Shown here one piece after another: positions 22,137-29,201 of a DNA stretch of 44,942 nt; position 1 is the first letter of the stretch; each line of letters starts with the position of its first letter. The position numbers were made by a program, and so were the translations under genes. Below the pieces are notes generated by a model. It had not been told where the DNA came from, ran no database searches, and worked only from the letters and a program-made list of their open reading frames with translations. The stretch is from IMG/VR virus record IMGVR_UViG_3300035180_001002, positions 1 through 44,942 of that record, one strand, 5' to 3'. Source of the DNA: a virus.

Positions 22137-22416
22137 GATTGATGTGGCCATCGGTGGCGTCGACGCTAAATTCGGCCCCGCTGGCCAGCACGACGATCAC
22201 GCCATTCGCGTCGGCGTCCAGGCATTCCACCGTGTCGGTCGGCTGAATGACTCCCACCTTCAACAGCGTGCGCTCCAACTCTTCGTCGGCTTCATCGACT
22301 GCTGACGTGTCCGGGTTGCCCGATTTGTGCGCCAGCACGATGTCCAGCCACTTCGTGACTGCGGCGGCGATGAATGGCGCATCGATTGCGGCGCGATGCT
22401 CAGGGGATTGGTTCAC
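22129..22416 (-). CDS. Unknown acidic protein (95 aa), GTG start
   Basis: A 95-residue protein from GTG at 22416 (VNQSPEHRAAIDAPFIAAAV...), acidic (DEADEELE). The frame is open upstream for another 115 codons into 22761, so a 210-residue fusion is possible. I prefer a separate gene because the join contains a promoter, a GC hairpin and the GGAGACCACC leader that elsewhere precede true starts. No family recognised. Confidence 0.6.
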   Translation of the reverse strand: MNQSPEHRAAIDAPFIAAAVTKWLDIVLAHKSGNPDTSAVDEADEELERTLLKVGVIQPTDTVECLDADANGVIVVLASGAEFSVDATDGHINRC

Positions 22417-22761
22417 GGTGGTCTCCAGGTGAATGGGGGCTCGCGCCCCGGGGTGGGGGGAATTTCCATTGGAACACAACCTCGCTGGGTTGTCAATCCC
22501 CCTTAGCGGCTGTGTTCCAGCGGAGGGGGCTTGCGCCCGAAGGTAGAGGTGGGAGAAGATGGCAGCATCGTCGCTGCTGAGGGTGAGAGTTCGGTAGCTC
22601 CCGTCTGCGTAGTTGAGGGCCACGACGATGCCATCCGGGTAGACATAGAAGGTTTGGCGGACGGTAAGCCCTCGGACTTCGTCGTAATAGGAATTGGCAG
22701 CCTCGGTTACTTCGGTGATGCGGCCGGCGTCGATGTCGGCGAGGAGTCGGCTAGCGTTCAT
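22417..22761 (-). CDS. Unknown protein, open frame lacking its expected stop
   Basis: The frame starts MNASRLLADIDAGRITEVTEAAN from an ATG with GGAGACC upstream. Recognisable protein-like sequence runs to about residue 90 (DDAAIFSHLYLRAQ). Beyond that the frame translates a promoter and hairpin before joining the 95-residue gene in frame (210 residues in all). Stop-codon loss, a one-base error or a true fusion are all possible. A -1 or +1 change before 22497 would allow termination at the TGA of the -35 box, as happens at 19700. Confidence 0.55.
22436..22449 (-). promoter_or_regulatory. Intercistronic hairpin cassette, copy 4
   Basis: GGGGC-GCGA-GCCCC on the minus strand (GNRA-type loop) followed by CATTCACCTGGAGACCACC and the GTG at 22416. 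It lies within an otherwise open frame. Confidence 0.65.
22468..22496 (-). promoter_or_regulatory. Promoter TTGACA-N17-TCCAAT with inverted repeat in the spacer
   Basis: On the minus strand AAGGGGGA precedes TTGACA (22491-22496), then 17 bases, then TCCAAT (22468-22473). ACAACC-N6-GGTTGT (22476-22493) covers the spacer and the -35 end. The sequence after the -10 box (GGAAATTC) resembles that at 23509. Confidence 0.7.
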
Positions 22762-22777
22762 GGTGGTCTCCGGTGAA

Positions 22778-22794
22778 GGGGCGGCGTGCGCCCC
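22778..22794 (-). promoter_or_regulatory. Intercistronic hairpin cassette, copy 5
   Basis: GGGGCG-N5-CGCCCC on the minus strand, between the stop of the 216-residue gene (22803) and the GGAGACCACC leader of the next gene (22761). Confidence 0.65.
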
Positions 22795-22802
22795 GAGGTT
22801 GA

Positions 22803-23453
22803 TTAGGCTGCTTCGCGTTCGGTGGTGACTGCGGCACGGGCTGCGAGGATCTCGCTGTACTGCAGGAAGCCGTTCTTCACGGCGCCCCGGGCCTTGTTCC
22901 GCAGGTTCATCGACTGCTGGCCAGGGTTCAGATGGCGGTACGGGTTGCTCTCCAGCTTCATCGCCAGGATCAGGGTGGCCACGACCTGTTCACGGGGCAG
23001 GCCGTCCAGGGTCAGGGCCATCGCGTCGCCGCACATCGGGTTGCCGTTCTTGCCCTTGGCGTAGCGCTTGGCGGCGCTGCGAAGGACGAGCATCGGGCCG
23101 GTGTACCCGCCTGCCTTGGGGATGGCCACGGCGTCCAGGGATTCGGCGACGTAGGCCTTGGCCGCGTCGCCCGTCAGCCCCAGGGCTGCGGCGTCTTCGT
23201 GGAGTGCCTTCTCGTAGGCGGCGCGCTCTGCGGCACGCTTGGCGGCGATCTCTTCGGGGGTCTTTGTGGCGGGGGCCGGGGCTGGGGCTGCCGGGGCTTC
23301 GGCTGCCGGGGCTTCGGCTGCCGCCTTCTTGGCGGCGAGGTCTGCGTGCAGGGCCTTCTTGCTGGCGGCCTTGCGGGCCTTCTCGGCTGCGGCATTGGCT
23401 GCGACGGCTTCGGCTGTCTTGTTCAGGGCACGGGGGGCGGGGCGGTTGGCCAT
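22803..23453 (-). CDS. Paralogue with GQQSMNLRN module, first gene of leftward arm (216 aa)
   Basis: A 216-residue protein from the ATG at 23453 with GGAGACCACC upstream. The N-terminal half is Ala/Lys/Pro-rich and low complexity. Residues about 120-205 hold MLVLRSAAKR, CGDAMALTLDGLP, NPYRHLNPGQQSMNLRN and RGAVKNGFL, which align with the protein encoded at 18771-19622. It is the first leftward gene after the divergent control region, so it is probably the earliest expressed. The shared module is a good candidate for DNA binding; I know no named family for it. Confidence 0.7.
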   Translation of the reverse strand: MANRPAPRALNKTAEAVAANAAAEKARKAASKKALHADLAAKKAAAEAPAAEAPAAPAPAPATKTPEEIAAKRAAERAAYEKALHEDAAALGLTGDAAKAYVAESLDAVAIPKAGGYTGPMLVLRSAAKRYAKGKNGNPMCGDAMALTLDGLPREQVVATLILAMKLESNPYRHLNPGQQSMNLRNKARGAVKNGFLQYSEILAARAAVTTEREAA

Positions 23454-23474
23454 GGTGGTCTCCAGGGGGGTTGA

Positions 23475-23493
23475 CGCAGCCGACATGGCTGCG
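23475..23493 (-). promoter_or_regulatory. Leader hairpin of first leftward gene
   Basis: CGCAGCC-N5-GGCTGCG is a perfect 7-base stem in the leader between the promoter at 23509-23537 and the GGAG site before 23453. It could protect or regulate the transcript. Confidence 0.6.
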
Positions 23494-23508
23494 GGGGGGC
23501 GAATCTCC

Positions 23509-23553
23509 ATTGGACACCCGGACGAACACGACGACAACCCCTAAGGTTAGGGG
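23509..23553 (-). promoter_or_regulatory. Early leftward promoter TTGTCG-N17-TCCAAT with abutting palindrome
   Basis: On the minus strand TTGTCG (23532-23537), 17 bases and TCCAAT (23509-23514). CCCCTAA-GG-TTAGGGG (23538-23553) abuts the -35 box and supplies the G run seen at the other leftward promoters. It is weaker by consensus than the others but in the right place to start the arm. Confidence 0.6.
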
Positions 23554-24236
23554 GGTGGAGCCATGTGGCGCGGACGCAACAGCGGGGACCCCCCTCCAGG
23601 GCCCAGGGGGTGTGGGCCTTAGGCCAGGCCTGAGCGCTCCGGGGGCATTAGAGCGCATCCCCCTCCAGGAGGGGGTGGAGTGGCCCCTCCTGGGTCGAGG
23701 AGGGGGGTCTGTGCCCGGTGGTGATATACCCCTCCACCCCCCCTCCTATCTCTCTGATCACAGAGGGGAGGGAGGGGGGGTATGCCCCGGGAGGGATCAG
23801 AGACGTGGAGCACCGTAGACGGGGGGGCGCTCCAGGTAGGAGGGGGGGTGGAGGGGGGGTCTGGGCTGGAGGGGGTATCCACCCGTTTCCTGGGCGTCAG
23901 ATGGGGGTCCAAGGGCCGGGGGCGGGGTCCCCCGCTGTTCTTCGGGTCGAATCGGTGGCGGGTCGGCCCTGGGCCGAGGGGCGGGGGACGACGCGGGCAT
24001 TGGGGGTATTCGGCCTGCCGGCCAGGAGGCGGGGGGGCGGCTGGGCCAGCGGGGCGGGGGCATTCGCGTCCGATATGGGGGGAGGAGCAAGGCGCTAGCG
24101 CTCAGAAAAACCGCAACCCGGTCACTTGTCCTTTCACTATTTTCGAATTTTTGTTACACTTTGTTACAAAGTCCATGTTCCATCGTCCTCGCCCCTTTTC
24201 CCACGCTCCGGAGTCCTCTAACTCAGTGAAGCTATC
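23554..24236. other. Non-coding divergent control region, G-rich and palindromic
   Basis: About 680 bases between the two transcription arms with no convincing gene; the open frames here are low-complexity. The plus strand has many runs of 5-7 G (for example 23767-23781 and 23821-23875). CCCCTCC/GGAGGGG units form inverted repeats such as CCCCCTCC-A-GGAGGGGG (23659-23675) and CCCCTCC-N8-GGAGGGG (23684-23705). GGGGGTGGAG recurs near 23552, 23671 and 23843. G-quadruplex formation is likely on one strand. A replication origin or a packaging site could lie here; neither is proven. Confidence 0.7.
24150..24172. repeat. TTTGTTACA direct repeats with overlapping inverted repeat
   Basis: TTTGTTACA occurs at 24150-24158 and 24160-24168. 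ACTTTG-TTA-CAAAGT (24158-24172) is an inverted repeat overlapping the second copy. It forms an AT-rich island in the GC-rich divergent region, 65 bases before the late promoter. Confidence 0.75.
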
Positions 24237-24265
24237 TTGACACGAGCGCTCGTGTGTGGTCTACT
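24237..24265 (+). promoter_or_regulatory. Rightward (late) promoter with palindromic operator
   Basis: TTGACA (24237-24242), a 17-base spacer, TCTACT (24260-24265). The perfect 16-base palindrome ACACGAGCGCTCGTGT (24240-24255) overlaps the -35 box and fills the spacer, ideal for repression by a dimeric protein. The expected start site falls at about 24272, next to the ATG at 24273. Confidence 0.75.
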
Positions 24266-24272
24266 CGCGGGT

Positions 24273-24764
24273 ATGGATCAACAAACCACTCAGCCAGAAG
24301 CACGAAGTGCGGTGGAGTTGACTCGTCTCTCGATAGATGACGATAACTTCGCGATGGCTGTGGTCGAAACTGGCGGAAACCTAAAAGAGGCGTACATAGC
24401 GGTATTTGGTGAGGATCAATATGCCGCCGCCAAAGCGCGTTTGATGATTGCGCGGCCAGAGATCGTCGCACGAATGGCACAGCTGAGGGACTCTGTTCAC
24501 GAGGCCGACCTCATTTCGGTGGAGTCGCACCTGATACAACTGGCCGAAATCCGGGATATCTCGATCAAGATGGGTGCGGTAAAAGTCGCTTTGCACGCTG
24601 AAGAGAATCGTGGCAAAGTTGCTGGCTATTACAAGGGCAAGGGAGAGGGGTCGGACACGAACAAGACACCTCATCTTCATACCCTGGCTGAACGTTTGCT
24701 CGCGATGACGCCTCAAGGTCGGCAGCAGATCGAAGATGTCGAATCCCGTCAGGTGTTAGGATGA
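24273..24764 (+). CDS. Terminase small subunit
   Basis: A 163-residue protein starting MDQQTTQPEARSAVEL. A helix-turn-helix-like region (ETGGNLKEAYIAVFGEDQYAAAKARLMI) is followed by PEIVARMAQL and a helical, basic C-terminus; this is typical of TerS proteins that recognise the packaging site. The ATG at 24273 has no strong ribosome site and lies at the predicted transcript start; a TTG at 24237 in the same frame coincides with the -35 box and is unlikely. The stop overlaps the large-subunit start as ATGA. Confidence 0.8.
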   Translation: MDQQTTQPEARSAVELTRLSIDDDNFAMAVVETGGNLKEAYIAVFGEDQYAAAKARLMIARPEIVARMAQLRDSVHEADLISVESHLIQLAEIRDISIKMGAVKVALHAEENRGKVAGYYKGKGEGSDTNKTPHLHTLAERLLAMTPQGRQQIEDVESRQVLG

Positions 24765-26239
24765 TCAAGAAGGCGGCAACCACTGTTGTCTTATTCACGG
24801 CGGCGCTGGTCGAGGCGTTTGGCGGCGCTTATTTGTCGCCAATGTACGACGATGCGCAGCCAGTACCTGAATTCCACCGCGAATGTTGGCACCTATACTG
24901 CTCGCCCGTTTCGAACGTAGCGATTGCAGCACCCCGAGGTCACGCCAAATCAACGGCCCTGACACACACATTCGGGCTTGCAGCCGCCGTCTTCCGGGTC
25001 GAATCCCACATTCTCATCGTCTCGGCGACAGAAGATCTTTCGATGGCTCACTTGGGCGACATGTCGAAAGAATTGCACGACAACGACGAACTGCGGGCCG
25101 ACTTTGGAATCGATACCTTCTTGGTCGACGCGAAGTCTGAAATCATCGTGCGTTGCACGGACGGATACGAATTCCGGATCATCGCTCGCGGTTCGAACCA
25201 AAAATTGCGCGGGATGAAGTGGAACGGTCGACGACCGGGCCTGATCCTTTGCGATGATATGGAAGAGGATGAGCAAGTCGAGAACATCGACCGTCGCGCC
25301 AAATTCCGTAAGTGGGTCATGCGTGCGTTGATGCCCCTGGGCAGGCGCGGGTGCAAAATCAGGTGGCACGGTACCATCCTCCACCGGGATGCAATGCTGT
25401 CGCGTTTGATGAAGGACGCATCCTGGCAATCGCGGCTGTACAAAGCTCACGCCAGTTTTAGCGATTTCACGGACATCCTCTGGCCCGAAATGTGGTCGGA
25501 AGAGCGCCTGCGAGAGAAGCAAGCCGAGTACGTTAACCAGTTCGATCCGGGCGGCTACTCTCAAGAATATTTGAATGACCCCTTGGACAACTCTGAGGCG
25601 TATATCAAAGAAGAATGGTTCGTCAACGCGACCGAAAACCAACGCGATGCACAGCGCCAAGTATGTGCCGCAGCCGACTTTGCAATCTCGAAGGCCGATA
25701 AGGCGAACCGTACGTCATTGACGGTCGGGGGCAAATCGGTCGCCGGGGACATCATGCCGATGGACCAAATCGTCGGTCGCTTCGACTCGTTCGAAATCGT
25801 CGAAGAAATGTTCAACATTCAGAAGCAATGGCACCCCGACATCTTTTGGGTGGAGAAGGGCCAAATTTGGCTGGCAGTGGGTCCTATGGTCCGTAAGGCG
25901 ATGATGGACCGCGACGTTTACATCAATGTTGTCGAAGTGGCCTCCATCAAGGACAAAGCCACTCGCGGGCGCCCATTCCAGCGCCGTATGCGCGGGGGCG
26001 GTGTAGTGTGGCCCTTCGAGGCGCACTGGTACCCGGGCATGAAGGATGAGATTCTTCACTTTACCGGCAACGCTGACGCCACCCTTGATGACCAGTTCGA
26101 CTCAATGTCATTGCTGGTAGCCGGATTTGAGACGTTGGCCGAGGTCGAAGAGGAAGACTTTGAGTCTGATGAAGATCGCGACTTCCGGTCGGCTGACCCC
26201 CGTGTCACCGGTGGTCGTTCTGAAATTACGGGGTATTGA
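24761..26239 (+). CDS. terL: Terminase large subunit (packaging ATPase/nuclease)
   Basis: A 492-residue protein. The Walker A-type loop is APRGHAKST (near residue 49), the Walker B LILCDDMEEDE (near 165), and the RNase H-like nuclease starts at AAADFAISKADK (near 305), with a further acidic cluster (TLDDQFDSM) near residue 445. It cuts and pumps DNA into the prohead through the portal encoded downstream. It overlaps the small subunit by 4 bases. RGHAKST is the form common in podoviral terminases. Confidence 0.92.
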   Translation: MIKKAATTVVLFTAALVEAFGGAYLSPMYDDAQPVPEFHRECWHLYCSPVSNVAIAAPRGHAKSTALTHTFGLAAAVFRVESHILIVSATEDLSMAHLGDMSKELHDNDELRADFGIDTFLVDAKSEIIVRCTDGYEFRIIARGSNQKLRGMKWNGRRPGLILCDDMEEDEQVENIDRRAKFRKWVMRALMPLGRRGCKIRWHGTILHRDAMLSRLMKDASWQSRLYKAHASFSDFTDILWPEMWSEERLREKQAEYVNQFDPGGYSQEYLNDPLDNSEAYIKEEWFVNATENQRDAQRQVCAAADFAISKADKANRTSLTVGGKSVAGDIMPMDQIVGRFDSFEIVEEMFNIQKQWHPDIFWVEKGQIWLAVGPMVRKAMMDRDVYINVVEVASIKDKATRGRPFQRRMRGGGVVWPFEAHWYPGMKDEILHFTGNADATLDDQFDSMSLLVAGFETLAEVEEEDFESDEDRDFRSADPRVTGGRSEITGY

Positions 26240-26246
26240 GGAATTT

Positions 26247-26612
26247 ATGCGCGCCGATACGAAGATGAACTTGATGATGACCGTGACGTTGTTCGCAACC
26301 ACGATGATCAACCGCAACAGCGAAGATGAGGTCGAAGGGGCCTGTCAAGCCTTCGTCGATATGATTGAATGTGCGATCGATGAAGGTGCGCATGACAACG
26401 GCTATCAATCGGCCATACCACAAATGGTGGTCCAGATGGGTGCGGCGTTGACCCCGTTCCCGCAAATTGACCCTGTCCCGCAAATTGACCCTGTCCCGCA
26501 ACCGTCCCCGGAGGTTCCTGATGTCCAAGTGCCCATGCCCAGCCCCGTCCCCCAAGAAGCCCCCGCAGCAGCAGATGCCGCCAACGTCGGCACAACCGAT
26601 TCCGCAGCGTAA
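26247..26612 (+). CDS. Unknown late protein with Pro-rich repeat (121 aa)
   Basis: A 121-residue protein starting MRADTKMNLMMTVTLF, with TTGAGGA upstream. The N-terminal half is helical and acidic. The C-terminal half is Pro-rich and includes the direct repeat PQIDPVPQIDPV. It lies between terminase and a small virion protein. No function recognised. Confidence 0.6.
   Translation: MRADTKMNLMMTVTLFATTMINRNSEDEVEGACQAFVDMIECAIDEGAHDNGYQSAIPQMVVQMGAALTPFPQIDPVPQIDPVPQPSPEVPDVQVPMPSPVPQEAPAAADAANVGTTDSAA
26461..26496 (+). repeat. Two 18-base direct repeats
   Basis: The unit cgcaaattgaccctgtcc occurs twice in a row and encodes the PQIDPV repeat of the 121-residue protein. Confidence 0.95.
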
Positions 26613-26633
26613 GCGGATGGCCGGAGCCTGAAA

Positions 26634-26966
26634 ATGAAACGCTTCGTTGTCGCCCCCAAGACCCTTGCCGAGAACCGGCAAGAAGTCATCGACGTTACCT
26701 ATGCGTTGATTCCAGGGAGTGCCCTCACGGGGGTGACAGCGACTTGTATCGTTTATTCAGGTTCTGATCCAACCCCCGGTGCTGTCATAGGAAGTGGCCC
26801 GGTGATCGACCCGACTCACAACAGGGTGTACCTGCCTTTGCAAGGTGGGGTAGTGGGCACGATTTACCAGATCGTCGTAAAAGTCGAGACGACGATTCCG
26901 GCTGCTTCGGCCACTTCCTATGACACGTACTGCTGCTTCCTGGTAGTCATTCCGGACGCAATCTAA
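26634..26966 (+). CDS. Small beta-rich virion-type protein (110 aa)
   Basis: A 110-residue protein (MKRFVVAPKTLAENRQEVIDVTYALIPG...) with an Ig-like or fibre-like beta pattern: TGVTATCIVYSGSD, VIGSGPVIDP and a GTIYQIVVKVETT strand pair. I recall similar short proteins beside portal genes. GGAG lies upstream of the ATG. The stop overlaps the portal start as TAATG. Confidence 0.65.
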   Translation: MKRFVVAPKTLAENRQEVIDVTYALIPGSALTGVTATCIVYSGSDPTPGAVIGSGPVIDPTHNRVYLPLQGGVVGTIYQIVVKVETTIPAASATSYDTYCCFLVVIPDAI

Positions 26967-29059
26967 TGAAACTCGAGACCACACTCAAGCTGTCAAAGGC
27001 TCTGACCCAAAAGTCGAACCTTACCGACATGTTCACCGACAAAGACCTCGGTGAAATCGGCGCGGCTGTGTACCAAGGGTTTGAACAGGACGATGATTCC
27101 CGTTCGGAATGGATGCGCCGGTATGAACTAGCCATGGATCTTGCGCTGCAGATCCCGAAGCAGAAAACATTTCCCTGGGTCGGCGCGTCAAATGTCAAAT
27201 TCCCGCTGATCACGATCGCGGCCCTGCAGTGGCATTCACGTGCTTACCCGACCCTGGTATCGGGCACTGACATCGTGAAGTGTCGGGTCCAAGGTAAGGA
27301 CGCGGACGGCAAGAAGCATGAACGGGCCGAACGCGTCGGCAAGTTCATGTCATGGCAGGTCATGGAGGAAGACGAGGCGTGGGAAGAAGAGACCGATCGG
27401 GCTCTGATCCAACTTCCCATTATCGGCTGCGTGTTCAAGAAGTCCCGTCGTCACGCGACGAAGGGCATCAATATTTCCGAGACCGTTTCGGCCAAGGATT
27501 TCGTGCTGAACTACTACTCGACGAGTGTCGAGACCAGCAGTCGCAAGACCCACATCATCCCGATGCATCGCAACACGATGCTCGAGCGCATGCGCTTGGG
27601 GGCGTTTCACGACTACGAAGACCAGCAATGGCTGTCGGCAGCGCCCGGCCAAATCACTCCGTCCGACCACACACATTCTGACCGCCGGACCGGGATGGCG
27701 CCCCCCGCGTTGGACCCCCAAGTGCCGTTCCAGACGTTGGAACAACATGTGCTGATGGATTTGGACGGTGATGGATATGCCGAACCCTACATCATCACCA
27801 TTGAATACGGCAGCAAGTCGGTTCTGCGTATCGTTACCGGGTTCGAGTGGCAGGATGTGAAGATGGTCGGTGACAAGGTCATCAGCATCGCCCAACAGCA
27901 GTATTTCACGAAATACTCGTTCATCCCATCCCCTGACGGCGGTATATATGATATGGGCTTCGGAGCATTGCTCGGCCCGTTGAATGCTTCCGTCGACACG
28001 ATTATCAACCAACTGATCGACGCCGGTACCCTGCTTGCAGCATCCGGCGGTTTCGTCGGTAAAGGTGTCAAGATTCGCGGCGGTGATCAGCGAGTCGACC
28101 CGTTCAAGTGGAACCGAGTCGATTGCACGGGCGATGACCTGACCAAAGGTCTTGTACCGTTCCCCCTCCGCGAACCGCCTACTGTGCTGTTTCAGCTGTT
28201 GGGTCTTTTGATCGACTATACGAATCGCATCAGCGGTTCCACCGACATCATGACTGGGGAAAACCCCGGTCAGAATACCCCCGCTGCGACCTCGCAGATG
28301 ATGGTCGAGCAGGGGGCTAAGATCAACACCGCCATTTTCAAGCGTGTGTGGCGTGGCATGAAGAATGAGTTCGTCAAGCTGTACTCGATGAACCGGGTAT
28401 ATATGCCCGCTGAGGTTTACTTCGGTGATGGCGGTTGGGCGACCCGCGAAGACTTCACCGGGAACCCGGAAAATGTTCGTCCCGCTGCTGACCCGAATTT
28501 GGTCAGTGATGGGACCCGCATGCAACAGGCATCTTTCGTGGCGCAACGTTCCTCGCAGACGGCTGGTTACGATCGGGAAGTCGTCGAGAGGAACTTGCTC
28601 AAGGCCATGAAGATCGAAGAGATCGACACGATTTATCCTGGTGCGAAGAAGATGCCCGCCCCGCCCCCATTGAAGGTTATGTTGGAGCAGATGAAGGACC
28701 AACGCGAAATGGGCAAGCTCCAGGTTCGCATGCATGAGAAGATGCTGGAATTGGCCTCGACCCGCGACAAGAATGCCGCCGACATCGAGTTGATCAAGGC
28801 CCAGATCGTAGAAATCCTCGCCACCATTGGCGCGGCCAAGGGCGCGCAACAATTGAAGCTCTTCGAAACTCTCCTCAAGGCACGAGAGAATGAAGATCAA
28901 CATCTGATTGCGCAATTGAAACTTTACGAGCAAATGAGTCAAGGCAATGGACAATCCGGAGATCCTCAATCAGGAGGAGTTCACCCAATGGCGCCATCAT
29001 CCGGCAACGGAAGCGGTGCTGCTGGCCCTCAACCATCAGGTCCGGGAGGCCTCGGTTAA
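26966..29059 (+). CDS. Portal protein
   Basis: A 697-residue protein. The N-terminal region (SEWMRRYELAMDLALQIP, FPWVGASNVKFPLITIAALQWHSRAYP) and the central ISGSTDIMTGENPGQNTPAATSQMMVEQG are characteristic of podoviral portals. A long C-terminal helix (REMGKLQVRMHEKMLEL) fits the barrel. It forms the ring through which terminase packages and the tail attaches. It starts at the TAATG overlap with the preceding gene. Confidence 0.85.
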   Translation: MKLETTLKLSKALTQKSNLTDMFTDKDLGEIGAAVYQGFEQDDDSRSEWMRRYELAMDLALQIPKQKTFPWVGASNVKFPLITIAALQWHSRAYPTLVSGTDIVKCRVQGKDADGKKHERAERVGKFMSWQVMEEDEAWEEETDRALIQLPIIGCVFKKSRRHATKGINISETVSAKDFVLNYYSTSVETSSRKTHIIPMHRNTMLERMRLGAFHDYEDQQWLSAAPGQITPSDHTHSDRRTGMAPPALDPQVPFQTLEQHVLMDLDGDGYAEPYIITIEYGSKSVLRIVTGFEWQDVKMVGDKVISIAQQQYFTKYSFIPSPDGGIYDMGFGALLGPLNASVDTIINQLIDAGTLLAASGGFVGKGVKIRGGDQRVDPFKWNRVDCTGDDLTKGLVPFPLREPPTVLFQLLGLLIDYTNRISGSTDIMTGENPGQNTPAATSQMMVEQGAKINTAIFKRVWRGMKNEFVKLYSMNRVYMPAEVYFGDGGWATREDFTGNPENVRPAADPNLVSDGTRMQQASFVAQRSSQTAGYDREVVERNLLKAMKIEEIDTIYPGAKKMPAPPPLKVMLEQMKDQREMGKLQVRMHEKMLELASTRDKNAADIELIKAQIVEILATIGAAKGAQQLKLFETLLKARENEDQHLIAQLKLYEQMSQGNGQSGDPQSGGVHPMAPSSGNGSGAAGPQPSGPGGLG

Positions 29060-29201
29060 CTGGACCAATGGCACTTACCTTACGGATGATCCGAACCGTA
29101 CCCAACGCATCAACACTGAAGTGTTGGCCCGGGTCGATACTCTGAAAGGTGTCATCAACATGAGCTACGAAGATTATAAGGAATGCTTTAACCATGAATG
29201 A
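28947..29201 (+). CDS. Small protein overlapping the portal 3' end (84 aa)
   Basis: An 84-residue acidic protein (MDNPEILNQEEFTQWRHHPATEAVLLALNHQ...) in a different frame, whose first 113 bases overlap the portal gene. Coding continues for 142 bases past the portal stop and overlaps the GroES-like start by 8 bases, so the region is unlikely to be non-coding. AAGG lies just before the ATG. It may be a small head or packaging accessory protein. Confidence 0.65.
   Translation: MDNPEILNQEEFTQWRHHPATEAVLLALNHQVREASVNWTNGTYLTDDPNRTQRINTEVLARVDTLKGVINMSYEDYKECFNHE

Noticed and set aside
23619-24098. Several open frames of 90-150 codons on both strands in the G-rich divergent region.
   Set aside because: They translate to low-complexity Pro/Gly/Arg strings set by the G runs, with no ribosome sites. 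The region is better read as non-coding.
24237-24272. TTG start 12 codons upstream for the small terminase.
   Set aside because: It coincides with the -35 box of the promoter, so it would not be on the transcript. The ATG at 24273 was preferred.
27350-28969. A 539-codon open frame on the minus strand opposite the portal gene; similar long antisense frames at 29215-30588 and 32310-33602.
   Set aside because: They mirror strong plus-strand structural genes, lack ribosome sites and recognisable domains, and arise from GC-rich codon use with few stops in the opposite frame.
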